Shown here piece after piece: positions 31,986 to 40,809 of a stretch of DNA of 64,000 nt. The DNA is from Limivicinus sp963617275 (GTDB lineage Bacteria > Bacillota > Clostridia > Oscillospirales > Oscillospiraceae). The stretch is taken from assembly GCA_963617275.1 (NCBI GenBank), contig CAVENX010000019.1:129404-193403 (forward strand), in the 5' to 3' direction. The first letter of the stretch is position 1. Every line of letters starts with the position of its first letter. Position numbers and translations under genes: made by a program. The notes below the pieces were generated by a model. The model did not search any database and was not told the DNA's origin. It saw only the letters and a list, made by a program, of their open reading frames with translations.

Positions 31986-33644
31986 ATGGTAACAAAACTG
32001 AAAATAATTCCTCTTGGCGGTCTCGGCGAGATCGGCAAGAATATGACCGCATTTGAATTTGGCGGCGATATAATAATAGTGGACTGCGGTATGGGCTTCC
32101 CGGATGAGGATATGTACGGCGTGGACATTGTTCTGCCCGATATAAGCTATCTGAGGGTCAATGCCGAAAAAATAAGAGGGCTTATCCTCACGCACGGACA
32201 CGAGGATCACATAGGCGCCGTCCCGTACGTCCTGCGGGAGCTGAATATACCCATTTACACTATGCCGCTTACTGCGGCGCTGGTTGAGCTGAAGCTTGAA
32301 GAGCACGATCTGCTTTATAATACGCAGATTTTTACGAAAAAGGTCGGATCGGTGTTCAGACTCGGCAGCTTTACGATAGAGTTCATCCATGTAAACCACA
32401 GCATTCCCGACGCCGTTGCCCTCGCCATAACCACATCTCTCGGCACGATAATCCATACGGGCGACTTTAAAATCGACGTTACGCCGGTCGCGGAGGGAAT
32501 GATCGATCTTGCACGTCTCGGTCAGCTCGGCAACGAGGGTGTGCTTGCTCTGCTCAGCGACTCCACTAATGTTGAAAAGCCCGGCCATTCCGCATCGGAG
32601 CGCAAGGTGGGGGAATCGTTTGATAAGCTCTTTATGGGCTGCGATAAGAGGATTATTATCACGACCTTTGCCTCAAATGTGCACAGGCTCCAGCAGATAA
32701 TCAACGTAGCGTCCAAGTACGGGCGCAAGGTTGCGATCACCGGGCGCAGCATGGAAAATGTGCTCAAGGTCGCATCCGTGCTTTCGTATATGAATATTCC
32801 CGACGATGTGATGGTCGATCTTGATAAGGTGAACAAGCTCCCGCATAACAAGACCGTCATTATATCCACCGGCAGTCAGGGTGAGGCGATGTCCGCGCTG
32901 TACCGCATGGCCTTTTCCGAGCATAAGCAGATAAAAATAGACGCCGGAGACAGGGTCATCATTTCGGCTTCCGCCATTCCCGGAAACGAAAATACCATAA
33001 GCCGTGTTATTGATGAGCTTTTCCATAAGGGCGCGGAGGTCATATACGACAGGAATACGGAGCTGCACGTATCCGGACACGCTTCACAGGAAGAGCAGAA
33101 GATGATGCTTGCCCTTGTAAAGCCGAAATTCTTTATACCCGTCCACGGCGAGTACCGTATGCTCATAAAGCATGCCGAGCTTGGACGGCAGATGGGCATT
33201 GCCCCGAAAAATATCGTGATCGCCGAAAACGGAAAGGTCATAGAGATAACGAAGAAAGCGATCCGCTGTGAGGAGAGCGTTACGGCAGGTGCGGTGCTTG
33301 TTGACGGAAGCGGCGTCGGCGAGGTGGGCAGCGTTGTCATGCGCGACAGGCACCGTCTTGCCGAGGACGGTATGGTCGTCGTTGTGATGCCGTTCTCCTC
33401 CGAAACGAAAACTCTTATCGCCAAGCCCGAGATCGTCACAAGAGGGTTTATATACGTCAAAGAGGCGGAGGAACTTATGGAGGAACTTATGCGTGTCACG
33501 TATGAGACTGTTGCGGCCTGTGAAACGCAGAAAATAACGGATTATGCGGCGATAAAGGGCAAGGTCAAGAGCAGCGTGTCCGGTTATCTCTACAAGAATA
33601 CCCGCAGAAGCCCGATGATCCTGCCGGTAATAACGGAAGTATAA
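31986..33644 (+). CDS. rnj: Ribonuclease J
   Basis: Metallo-beta-lactamase/beta-CASP exo- and endoribonuclease for mRNA decay and maturation. 552 residues. Zinc motif LTHGHEDHIGAVPY (~residue 73), IHTGDFKID, DSTNVEKPGHSASE, and beta-CASP motifs including GSQGEAMSAL and HVSGHASQEEQ. The start at MVTKLKIIPLGG follows AAAGGAG; an upstream in-frame ATG at 31890 lies in the repeat element and is not used. A single RNase J is seen; whether a second copy exists elsewhere is unknown. Confidence 0.96.
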   Translation: MVTKLKIIPLGGLGEIGKNMTAFEFGGDIIIVDCGMGFPDEDMYGVDIVLPDISYLRVNAEKIRGLILTHGHEDHIGAVPYVLRELNIPIYTMPLTAALVELKLEEHDLLYNTQIFTKKVGSVFRLGSFTIEFIHVNHSIPDAVALAITTSLGTIIHTGDFKIDVTPVAEGMIDLARLGQLGNEGVLALLSDSTNVEKPGHSASERKVGESFDKLFMGCDKRIIITTFASNVHRLQQIINVASKYGRKVAITGRSMENVLKVASVLSYMNIPDDVMVDLDKVNKLPHNKTVIISTGSQGEAMSALYRMAFSEHKQIKIDAGDRVIISASAIPGNENTISRVIDELFHKGAEVIYDRNTELHVSGHASQEEQKMMLALVKPKFFIPVHGEYRMLIKHAELGRQMGIAPKNIVIAENGKVIEITKKAIRCEESVTAGAVLVDGSGVGEVGSVVMRDRHRLAEDGMVVVVMPFSSETKTLIAKPEIVTRGFIYVKEAEELMEELMRVTYETVAACETQKITDYAAIKGKVKSSVSGYLYKNTRRSPMILPVITEV

Positions 33645-33648
33645 GCTT

Positions 33649-33981
33649 ATGAATATCCAGATATTCGGTAAGTCCAAATGCTTTGACACAAAGAAAGCGG
33701 AGCGTTATTTCAAAGAGCGCCGGATAAAATATCAGTATGTCGATATCCTTAAATACGGCATGAGCCGGGGAGAACTCAACTCCGTCAAAAATGCCGTGGG
33801 GCTTGAGGCAATGATAAACAAGGAGGATGAGGACTATCCGCTCATCCGCTACCTTGCCTCCGACGGTGCAAAGCTTGATAAGCTCTATGAGCAGCCGTAT
33901 CTTATTGCGACCCCCATCGTCAGGAACGGTAAAGCCGCAACCGTCGGCTACTGCCCTGACGAATGGAAAAAATGGGAATAA
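33649..33981 (+). CDS. ArsC/Spx-family thioredoxin-fold protein
   Basis: 110 residues. The N-terminus MNIQIFGKSKCFDTKKAERY carries a single redox Cys (CXXXK rather than Spx CXXC), then VDILKYGMSRGELNSV and the RNGKAATVGYCPDEWKKW end. This fits the arsenate-reductase-like (YffB/ArsC-like) group. It starts 4 bp after the RNase J gene, so it is translated from the same mRNA. Whether it reduces arsenate or acts as an RNA polymerase-binding regulator cannot be told. Confidence 0.85.
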   Translation: MNIQIFGKSKCFDTKKAERYFKERRIKYQYVDILKYGMSRGELNSVKNAVGLEAMINKEDEDYPLIRYLASDGAKLDKLYEQPYLIATPIVRNGKAATVGYCPDEWKKWE

Positions 33982-33985
33982 AACA

Positions 33986-34027
33986 GACTCTCAGGCAGCA
34001 CCGATAATTCCGGTGCTGCCTGAGAGC
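33986..34027 (+). terminator. Terminator hairpin after the rnj operon, later duplicated
   Basis: CTCTCAGGCAGCACCG pairs with CGGTGCTGCCTGAGAG. The core 31 bp (33993-34023) recurs identically at 34219-34249, flanking repeat copy 2. Confidence 0.8.
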
Positions 34028-34218
34028 GTCAAAAAAGCCTCGCAGAGTTTTTTGCCCGCAGGCAAAAAATAGTTTTAGTCGTTTTCTACGGCGGCGTGTA
34101 CGTCGGAGAAAACACTTCTCACGGAGCGAGTGTCGAATTGTTCGCCTATGGCGAACAACCGAGGCACAGAGCGCAGTGCAGCCCCTTTGTCAAAGAAGCT
34201 TGCTTCTTTGATAAGCTG
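34028..34218 (+). repeat. Hairpin-rich repeat element, copy 2
   Basis: ~191-bp element GTCAAAAAAGCCTCGCAGAG... ending TTTGATAAGCTGAG. Four successive stems: TTTTTTGCC/GGCAAAAAA; GTTTTCTACGG.../CGGAGAAAAC; TTGTTCGCC/GGCGAACAA; CAAAGAAGC/GCTTCTTTG. It sits between two identical 31-bp terminator hairpins (33993-34023 and 34219-34249), as if insertion duplicated the hairpin. The rest of the gap to 34352 holds no gene. Confidence 0.8.
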
Positions 34219-34249
34219 AGGCAGCACCGATAATTCCGGTGCTGCCTGA
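34219..34249 (+). repeat. Second copy of 31-bp terminator hairpin
   Basis: Identical to 33993-34023 (GGCAGCACCG-ATAATTC-CGGTGCTGCC core). Confidence 0.85.
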
Positions 34250-34352
34250 AAATAATATGGAACCGAAACCGGTTTAATGCGTCGTATAGTCAACGGCTGT
34301 CATAACGGCACAAATTTTGTATAGATTATCAGATTCAGACAGAAAGGGAAAA

Positions 34353-35132
34353 ATGAAGCACAGTAGAATATTTAATGTCCTGTTTCTTTTGTTCGGCCTC
34401 CTGTGCATCCGGTATTATATCGGTATGGGACTTGCCGTCAGGTTCGGGCAGTCGCTGCTGTGGGTGTGGCCGGTCGTCGGCGTGCTGTGCATAATGCGTT
34501 TCGCGGTGGTTGCAAGGAGCATTCGTACCGGCAAGCCACTGCCGTTTTCGAAAAAAACGGTCAGAACGTTCCGCGTTTTGACGTGCCTTGCGCTTACCGT
34601 ATTTCTTGCCGGTGAGGCGGTCATATGTACAGGTGCGTTTGAAAAGCCCGAAGAGGGGCTTGACTGCATAATCGTTCTGGGCGCAAAGGTAAACGGCACA
34701 AAGCCAAGCGGTGCGCTGACGCAGAGAATATGGGCGGCGGCGGACTATCTCAACGGCAATCCTGATTGCATGTGCATTGCATCCGGCGGTCAGGGCGACG
34801 ACGAGGGAATAAGCGAGGCACAATGCATAAAGGAAAACCTGGTAGCCCTCGGCATTGATGAGTCGAGGATAATCCTTGAGGACAGGGCAACGGATACACG
34901 GACAAATATTGCTTACAGCCTTGCTCTGGCACCTGAGGGAAGCAAAAAAATCGGTCTTGTCACGAACGACTTTCACATTTTCCGCGCTCTTGCCACGGCA
35001 CGGAAAATTTCGGATCTTGAGTTTTCCGGTATCCCTGCCGCTTCATCGGCATATGGGTTCATTCACTATGCCATGAGGGAATTTTTTGCGGTAGGCGGGG
35101 GACTCCTTAAAGGCGAGCTTAAGATCATTTAA
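34353..35132 (+). CDS. YdcF/DUF218-family membrane protein
   Basis: 259 residues. Three or so membrane helices in residues 1-100 (FNVLFLLFGLLCIRYYIGMG, LWVWPVVGVLCIMRFAVVA), then the DUF218 domain: DCIIVLGAKVNGTKPSGAL, MCIASGGQGDDEGISEAQ, ILEDRATDTRTNIAYSLAL. Relatives (SanA/ElyC/YdcF) affect cell-envelope integrity. Start 34353 has AAAGGG upstream. It is a single gene with a terminator at 35187. Confidence 0.88.
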   Translation: MKHSRIFNVLFLLFGLLCIRYYIGMGLAVRFGQSLLWVWPVVGVLCIMRFAVVARSIRTGKPLPFSKKTVRTFRVLTCLALTVFLAGEAVICTGAFEKPEEGLDCIIVLGAKVNGTKPSGALTQRIWAAADYLNGNPDCMCIASGGQGDDEGISEAQCIKENLVALGIDESRIILEDRATDTRTNIAYSLALAPEGSKKIGLVTNDFHIFRALATARKISDLEFSGIPAASSAYGFIHYAMREFFAVGGGLLKGELKII

Positions 35133-35186
35133 AACGGGACTGCCCGGACTCATTTTTGCTCAGGCAGGTTTTCAATGGCGTAAAAA

Positions 35187-35233
35187 GCGAATACCGTTCC
35201 GTTTCTGCCTGACAAAAACGGAACGGTATTTGC
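35187..35233. terminator. Terminator after ydcF-like gene
   Basis: GCGAATACCGTTCCGTTT and its complement AAAACGGAACGGTATTTGC around a 9-nt loop, between convergent genes. Confidence 0.75.
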
Positions 35234-35328
35234 TTATTTAATGACGGAAATGAATTGACATATGCGTCTGAAGAACGGGGTCGTCTGCGATCAAGCCTGC
35301 CGGAAGATGCGGGACGAGGTTTTGCCGG

Positions 35329-35988
35329 TCAAGGCAGCGTGTCCGACACGGAGACCGCAAACGCATATAAGGCGACAAGCCCGCCGCTCAGCAATATACC
35401 GCCGATAATATCACTCACCCAGTGCACACCGGAGAGCAGCCGTCCAATCACCATAAAAACGGAGAGCACCGCGAGTAGGCCAAGCGCCGCTCTGCGGGCG
35501 AAAGCATTGCGGATGCGCCCGTTCAGCTGCATCATTGCGGTGGGAAGCACACACAGCGCAAGCATGGTGGTCGAGGACGGGTAGGACGCTTCCGGGCTGC
35601 CGTTGATCAGCACGGGTCGATAATTGATAACTACCTTTTCAAAGAAAAGGTACGCCGACAGCACTGCAATGTAAAAAACGCCGAGAATAAGAATACTGCG
35701 CTCAACCTTGAGTATGCTTTTTCTTCGGATAAGCTGTACAAGTCCCAGAACCGCAAAGCCCATAACGAGCCCGAACGGAAGCAGGCCAAGCCAGTCCGTG
35801 ACGGTGTAGAGTGTCATGTGTACGCCCGTCAGTCTGTGGAATGCGGCGTTCATTGCGGCAAAGCCGACAGAAGAGCCGTTCGGCCCGATACTTTGCACGT
35901 CAATATGGCGGACAAGAAATGTCCACAGCATAAATGCCGCGAGAGAGCCTGAAGAAAACCAAAGAGCGCTTGTGTTTCTTTTTTTCAT
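35329..35988 (-). CDS. PAP2-family phosphatase (membrane)
   Basis: 219 residues, about six membrane segments. PAP2 motifs: KVVINYRPVL (motif 1, K...RP), YPSSTTM (motif 2, PSGH-like with Thr in place of His), GRLLSGVHWVSDI (motif 3, SR...H...D with Gly for Ser). Probably acts on lipid phosphates such as undecaprenyl or phosphatidyl phosphates at the outer face. The changes in motifs 2 and 3 make activity less certain. Confidence 0.8.
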   Translation of the reverse strand: MKKRNTSALWFSSGSLAAFMLWTFLVRHIDVQSIGPNGSSVGFAAMNAAFHRLTGVHMTLYTVTDWLGLLPFGLVMGFAVLGLVQLIRRKSILKVERSILILGVFYIAVLSAYLFFEKVVINYRPVLINGSPEASYPSSTTMLALCVLPTAMMQLNGRIRNAFARRAALGLLAVLSVFMVIGRLLSGVHWVSDIIGGILLSGGLVALYAFAVSVSDTLP

Positions 35989-36094
35989 ATTTCATCTTTC
36001 CTTTGCAATGAATTGGCTTTTGCCGGCATCCATTCTGAAAGCAAAGCGCATAAAAGAAAAGAATCGCATCGTCACGCGGACGATACGATTAGTG

Positions 36095-36697
36095 TCATGG
36101 CAGTTTTATAAGCAGCACCTTTATAATGAGCAGAGCGAATACGAAAACTGCGGCGTAGGGCTGCAAGGCGGCCGTAAAAACGATCACTCCGGCAATGCTC
36201 AGCCCGATGGAGACTTTGCATATGCTTTTCTGCCGGAAGGCCGCTTCCTCATTTCGCAGCGCTATCGCCGCTGCGCCGCAAATCAGCGCCGTAATGACAA
36301 ACGCAAGAAACACCGCTTTTATATAAAGCGGAGAGGCGCTCAGAGAAAGGAGCGGAACAGCGTGAACGGAGTTGCCGCCGCGTTCGGCAAAGAAGGGCAG
36401 GAAAAGGAGCAGAGCGGCGCAGCAATCTGCCGCACCGAATATCAGAGAACGGCAAAAATCCCTGTGCCGGTTCCGTTCATCTTCGGCAATGGTCAATATC
36501 GCTTCGCCGGAGAGCAGATCGTCCAAAGATACGGAAAAGCACACGGCGATGGCTTTCAGCGAGTCGATAGACGGGTATCCGCGCCCGGATTCCCACTTTG
36601 ATATCGCTGTGCGCGAAACAAAAAGCATCTGTGCAAGCTCTTCCTGTGTAAGCCCCCGGCGTGTTCTCAGCTCTTTCAGCTTTTCATGAAATTCCAT
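36095..36697 (-). CDS. XRE regulator fused to membrane helices
   Basis: 200 residues. Residues 1-65 form a Cro/C1 helix-turn-helix (LKELRTRRGLTQEELAQMLF, then VSRTAISKWESGRGYPSIDS). The rest has about four hydrophobic segments (FVITALICGAAAIAL, GLSIAGVIVFTAAL, and the C-terminal YAAVFVFALLIIKVLLIKL). Such HTH-membrane fusions are common in Firmicutes and may sense the membrane state. Its ATG directly abuts the stop of the methyltransferase-like gene upstream, so the two form an operon. Confidence 0.85.
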   Translation of the reverse strand: MEFHEKLKELRTRRGLTQEELAQMLFVSRTAISKWESGRGYPSIDSLKAIAVCFSVSLDDLLSGEAILTIAEDERNRHRDFCRSLIFGAADCCAALLLFLPFFAERGGNSVHAVPLLSLSASPLYIKAVFLAFVITALICGAAAIALRNEEAAFRQKSICKVSIGLSIAGVIVFTAALQPYAAVFVFALLIIKVLLIKLP

Positions 36698-37315
36698 TTA
36701 TTTACCTTTTGCCGTGCGCTTTCTGCCGAGATACCTGAATACCTGATTTTTATACTCAATATACGGAGCGCCGAAAGCGGCGGCCAGATAACGCTCCTCC
36801 TGTAAGATCTGAAAATGAAGCGAGACGATCGCAAACAGGGTGAAAAACGCCGTCAGCACGTTGAAGTACATCAGCAGAACGCCGATATACATGAAATCAA
36901 AGCCGAGAAAGGCAGGGTTGCGGCTGTAACGGTAAATGCCGGTCGTGACAAGCGCGGTCTTATCCGTGTCGGGGATTCCAGCACGCCAGCTGTCCTTCAT
37001 GCATATAACGGAGAGCAGAAAAATAAGGTCTCCGAGCATACCTGTGCAGAAACCGGTAAAGCGCGCATTTGCGGGAAGAGCGCTCCAACCAAGAATAACG
37101 GAGAGAAGCTGAGCGATAACTATGCCAAGCGTCGCGATGCTCATCATCGATTCGACCGTATGTATAGACTTTTCTTTTCTGTGCCCAATTTGCCGCGTTT
37201 GTATACCGTGCCGCTTCTGGATCAGCATTTTTACAAAATATATGCTGTAAAACACTGCCAGCACGCTAAGTGCCATGCAGGGATACGGGAGAAGTCCTTC
37301 AAACGAAAATTCCAT
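36698..37315 (-). CDS. Isoprenylcysteine/phospholipid methyltransferase-like membrane protein
   Basis: 205 residues, about five membrane segments. The C-terminal half has the ICMT/PEMT signature: TTGIYRYSRNPAFLGFDFMY, then EERYLAAAFGAPYIEYKNQV. Enzymes with this fold methylate membrane-embedded substrates using SAM. No prenylated target is expected in this organism; an isoprenoid or phospholipid substrate is possible. It is co-transcribed with the XRE-membrane regulator. Confidence 0.82.
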   Translation of the reverse strand: MEFSFEGLLPYPCMALSVLAVFYSIYFVKMLIQKRHGIQTRQIGHRKEKSIHTVESMMSIATLGIVIAQLLSVILGWSALPANARFTGFCTGMLGDLIFLLSVICMKDSWRAGIPDTDKTALVTTGIYRYSRNPAFLGFDFMYIGVLLMYFNVLTAFFTLFAIVSLHFQILQEERYLAAAFGAPYIEYKNQVFRYLGRKRTAKGK

Positions 37316-37371
37316 TGGTCAATATCCTTTCAACGCCGGAATATGCGGCATAGTAATTTTAAAGCCGTACT

Positions 37372-37908
37372 TTAAAGAACGGCGATCTTCCGGACGGTGT
37401 TTGCCGTCCGGATAGTCAGCCTGCCGCCGACGGTGCCGGCCGTTTTTGACCACCAATTTGTTTTCTGGTAATCCTTGCGGCTGAATGACCAGAATATTGC
37501 GCTGCCGTATTCCTCAATACGTTCCAAGCCCTCTTTCGGTGCGCCGATTTCCCGATAGACTTCTGCAGAGACAGTGGGTGGCATGATAAAAATGAGGTTA
37601 TCATAAATTTCCCTGTTTTCGCTTCCCCACCATTCGGGTGCGTGACGCAGAATGTTGTTGAGCTCTTCAAGCGATATGACGAAAACGGGAATATCCAGAT
37701 CAAATTTATCATGTATCATTTCCGTGATAAGAATCGCCAGCTTGAGCGTATCCGTGTCTTCGCCTGAAAAAACTGCGTTGCCGCTGTTCAGATAGGTTTT
37801 GACTTCGGAAAAACCAAGCTTTTCAAGTCCTTGCCGTAATTCCGCCATCGGCACTTTATTTTTGCCGCTTATGTTGACACCGCGCAGCAGGGCGGCATAC
37901 CTTTTCAT
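37372..37908 (-). CDS. DUF1697-family protein
   Basis: 178 residues. Typical start MKRYAALLRGVNISGKNKVP, then LEKLGFSEVKTYLNSGNAVF, and the closing WWSKTAGTVGGRLTIRTANT. The domain occurs widely in soluble bacterial proteins; its function is unknown. ATGGAGGAC 11 bp upstream supports the 37908 start; in-frame ATGs lie further upstream (37926, 37968). A single gene. Confidence 0.85.
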   Translation of the reverse strand: MKRYAALLRGVNISGKNKVPMAELRQGLEKLGFSEVKTYLNSGNAVFSGEDTDTLKLAILITEMIHDKFDLDIPVFVISLEELNNILRHAPEWWGSENREIYDNLIFIMPPTVSAEVYREIGAPKEGLERIEEYGSAIFWSFSRKDYQKTNWWSKTAGTVGGRLTIRTANTVRKIAVL

Positions 37909-38083
37909 ACCGGAATAGTCCTCCATTTTGTTTAAAAATGAACGGCGCAGGACGGTAATAAAGCTCAAAGCGAGTCATGCCGTTATCCACGCATCCAAAA
38001 ACCGCATCTGCCCGTCCGTGCGGAAAGTGTTCTCCGCAGACCTCACGGTAAGCTGCGCGCCAATGCTGTTGGCTGTAAGCGTA

Positions 38084-38419
38084 TTATGATACCGACGCCT
38101 TGTATTCCTCTCCCCACGCTTTCATTGAGTCCAGAATCGGCTTAAGACTCAACCCAAGCTCAGTCAGCGAATATTCGACCCTCGGCGGCACTTCGGCGTA
38201 GACCTTGCGGTTAACAAGTCCGCTTTCTTCCATGGCGCGCAGCTGGGCGGTCAGAACCTTCTGCGACACATTGCCCACTGATTTTTTCAATTCCCCAAAA
38301 CGCTTTTTCCCGGGCATCAAATCCCGGAGGATCAGCACTTTCCATTTATCGCCGATGAGCGACAGCGTGGTCTCTACCGGACAGGCGGGAAGCGTGTTTT
38401 TAGTTTTTTTCTCGTCCAT
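38084..38419 (-). CDS. HxlR-family transcriptional regulator
   Basis: 111 residues, winged helix. CPVETTLSLIGDKWKVLILR carries the usual N-terminal Cys (redox- or electrophile-sensing in YodB/HypR-type members), followed by GKKRFGELKKSVGNVSQKVL and VEYSLTELGLSLKPILD. The divergent PPOX-family gene at 38626 is the likely target. The intergenic space contains a partly palindromic stretch near 38490-38520 (TGTG...CACA). Confidence 0.9.
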   Translation of the reverse strand: MDEKKTKNTLPACPVETTLSLIGDKWKVLILRDLMPGKKRFGELKKSVGNVSQKVLTAQLRAMEESGLVNRKVYAEVPPRVEYSLTELGLSLKPILDSMKAWGEEYKASVS

Positions 38420-38625
38420 GTCTGAAGCCTCAAAAAATAAAAGTGTTAAAATGCCGAAAATCCAAGCGGCGTCACGACCTGCCCTATAGTGTGATGGTAT
38501 CCTTTTGGTAACTACACCACAATATTGTGCTTACTTTACGTTCCGTCGCTGCCGCGCTATTATAATGCTGCCGAAAGGAAAAAGCAAGCTTTCGAAAACA
38601 GAAGAATGCTGGAGGTATATTTAAT

Positions 38626-39021
38626 ATGAACAAAGTCGTAGAATTTCTGAATGAAAATCCTGTGCAGTATCTGGCTACCGTAGGGCGCGACGGTAAGGCC
38701 AAGTGCCGCCCTTTCATGTTTGCCGGGGAGCTGGACGGAAAAATATGGTTCTGCACCAATAACCGGAAAGATGTTTACAAGGATATGCAGCATAACCCGG
38801 AAGTGGAACTGTCGGTTTCCAGTCCGGAAAACGCATGGATCCGGCTGCACGGCAAGGCAGTGTTTGTGAACAATATGGCCGCAAAGGAAATGTGTATTAA
38901 AAACCCGATCGTAAAAAGCCAATATGGCGATGCGTTAAATCCTGTTTTTGAGGTGTTCTATCTGGAGGATCCTCACGGTGTGATCGCGGATTTCTCCGGC
39001 AATCCCCCATACGAATTTTAA
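38626..39021 (+). CDS. Pyridoxamine 5'-phosphate oxidase-family flavoprotein
   Basis: 131 residues, split-barrel fold. MNKVVEFLNENPVQYLATVG, then RDGKAKCRPFMFAGELDGKI, WFCTNNRKDVYKDMQ and NPEVELSV. It belongs to the small FMN-binding group often found next to HxlR regulators, where it may reduce quinones or other electrophiles. RBS GGAGGT. The HxlR gene is divergent. Confidence 0.88.
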   Translation: MNKVVEFLNENPVQYLATVGRDGKAKCRPFMFAGELDGKIWFCTNNRKDVYKDMQHNPEVELSVSSPENAWIRLHGKAVFVNNMAAKEMCIKNPIVKSQYGDALNPVFEVFYLEDPHGVIADFSGNPPYEF

Positions 39022-39080
39022 ACAGCGCTTTTTTCTGCATCCTGCTGTGAGTGCTGTCCGGTAAAGGCGGTGAAAAAACT

Positions 39081-39860
39081 ATGACACAAGCGGAACGGCG
39101 GCTGTTTTTGATTCGGTCACTTATGAAAGAGAAAATGGAATATCGGGATATTGACATCCCGGCAGACGAGGAAGGACAAAGGCGGCTCCTGCGGGGACTT
39201 ATGAATGTTCGCGCCCCTCATAGCGCCGGGACGGCGTTTCTGCGGATACAGGATGCTTATCTGCAAGCAGAGACTGACAAAAAGGGGATCACGGACGCGG
39301 ATGATTTGATGCCCGTGCAGCAGGGATTGTACCTCTGGCAGGGCGACATTACCTCGCTGAAATGCGATGCCATTGTCAATGCTGCTAACTCCGGCATGAC
39401 CGGCTGCTATATTCCGAACCACCGCTGCATCGACAACGCCATTCACACCTATGCGGGAGCGGAACTGCGGCTGGCCTGTGCGGAACTGATGGAAAAGCAG
39501 GGCTATCCGGAACCTGCCGGACAGGCAAAAATCACGCCGGCTTTCAATCTGCCATGCAAGTATATCCTGCATACCGTTGGTCCTGTCATTGAAGGCACTG
39601 TCACAAAACGGGACGAGCGTCTGCTGGCATCCTGCTACCGTTCATGTCTTGTACTTGCAGCGGAAAACGGCGTTGAAAGCGTGGCGTTCTGCTGCATCTC
39701 AACGGGGGAGTTCCGCTTCCCGAACGAGCGGGCGGCAGAGATCGCCGTGGAAACCGTGAAACAGTTTATGAATACAAAAACCTGTGTAAGGAAAGTGATT
39801 TTCAATGTTTTCAAAGACGTGGACAAAAAAATCTACGCCCGATTACTCGGAGCAAATTAA
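39081..39860 (+). CDS. Zinc-containing macrodomain ADP-ribosyl hydrolase
   Basis: 259 residues: an N-terminal helical extension (~80 residues) plus a macrodomain. GLYLWQGDITSLKCDAIVNA, ANSGMTGCYIPNHRC (C-X4-H-X-C zinc site) and HTVGPVIEG match the SauMacro/SpyMacro group, which removes ADP-ribose added by SirTM. The next gene encodes SirTM and overlaps by 56 bp in another frame. The RBS is moderate (start 39081). Confidence 0.93.
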   Translation: MTQAERRLFLIRSLMKEKMEYRDIDIPADEEGQRRLLRGLMNVRAPHSAGTAFLRIQDAYLQAETDKKGITDADDLMPVQQGLYLWQGDITSLKCDAIVNAANSGMTGCYIPNHRCIDNAIHTYAGAELRLACAELMEKQGYPEPAGQAKITPAFNLPCKYILHTVGPVIEGTVTKRDERLLASCYRSCLVLAAENGVESVAFCCISTGEFRFPNERAAEIAVETVKQFMNTKTCVRKVIFNVFKDVDKKIYARLLGAN

Positions 39861-40716
39861 GAGCCTGCAAAAGGCTCTCAGAGAGACGGATTCTGTAGTG
39901 ATCGGTGCGGGAGCGGGACTTTCAACCTCGGCGGGCTTTGTTTATGACGGAGAGAGGTTTGAAAAATACTTTTCTGATTTCAGGGAGAAGTACGGCTTTC
40001 ACGATATGTATTCCGGCGGATTTTATCCGTTTCCTTCGGCAGAGGAATTCTGGGCGTATTGGAGCCGCTATATTTTCATCAACCGCTATCAGAATGCGCC
40101 GAAGAGCGTTTATGCAGACCTGCTTTCGCTTGTAAAGGACAAGGATTATTTTGTGCTGACAACGAATGTCGATCACTGTTTTCAGAAAGCCGGATTTGAT
40201 AAGCAACGGCTGTTCTATACGCAAGGAGACTACGGGCTGTTACAGTGCAGTGAACCATGCTGTGCGGAGACGTTCGATAATGAGGCGCTTATCAAAAGCA
40301 TGGTCACGGCACAGGGTTATACGATCACGCCTGACGGCACACTTGCTCCACCAGAAACGCCGAAAATGACCGTGCCGGCAGAACTTGTTCCGCACTGCCC
40401 GCATTGCGGACGGCCTATGGGCATGAATCTTCGGGCAGATGATACATTTGCTGAGGATGAAGGATGGCATATCGCGGCCGGCCGGTATTCGGATTTTCTC
40501 CGCAGGCACCAAAATATGAAGGTTCTTTTTTTAGAGCTGGCTGTCGGCTACAACACGCCGACCATAGTGAAATACAGTTTCTGGCGTATGGCTCATGACT
40601 GGAAGAATGCCATGTATGCCTGTCTCAACTATGGCGAGGCATATGCTCCTGAAGAAATCAGAAAAAAGTCTATTTGTATCAACGGGGACATTGGCGAAAT
40701 TCTGTCCCAGCTTTGA
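39805..40716 (+). CDS. SirTM-type (class M) sirtuin, protein ADP-ribosyltransferase
   Basis: 303 residues. NAD-binding GAGAGLSTSAGFVYDG; TTNVDHCFQKAGF; TQGDYGLLQCSEPC, where the usual sirtuin catalytic His is Gln, a mark of class M. A zinc ribbon uses ...CSEPCC and CPHCGRP. Known SirTMs ADP-ribosylate a lipoylated GcvH-like carrier (GcvH-L) as an oxidative-stress switch, reversed by the linked macrodomain. No GcvH-L or LplA2 gene is adjacent, so the target here is open. A terminator follows at 40752. Confidence 0.93.
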   Translation: MFSKTWTKKSTPDYSEQIKSLQKALRETDSVVIGAGAGLSTSAGFVYDGERFEKYFSDFREKYGFHDMYSGGFYPFPSAEEFWAYWSRYIFINRYQNAPKSVYADLLSLVKDKDYFVLTTNVDHCFQKAGFDKQRLFYTQGDYGLLQCSEPCCAETFDNEALIKSMVTAQGYTITPDGTLAPPETPKMTVPAELVPHCPHCGRPMGMNLRADDTFAEDEGWHIAAGRYSDFLRRHQNMKVLFLELAVGYNTPTIVKYSFWRMAHDWKNAMYACLNYGEAYAPEEIRKKSICINGDIGEILSQL

Positions 40717-40751
40717 GATCGGACAATGTGAGGAACAGCTGAATATAAAAC

Positions 40752-40787
40752 CAAGCGGCAGATCGCTGAAAAAGGATCTGCCGCTTG
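40752..40787. terminator. Terminator after SirTM gene (convergent)
   Basis: CAAGCGGCAGATC (40752-40764) pairs with GATCTGCCGCTTG (40775-40787). Confidence 0.75.
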
Positions 40788-40809
40788 AATGTTGTACGCT
40801 GAGACTGCC

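Noticed and set aside
31602..32588. 328-codon minus-strand frame
   Set aside because: It is antisense to the RNase J gene start and the interrupted repeat element; no recognisable domain.
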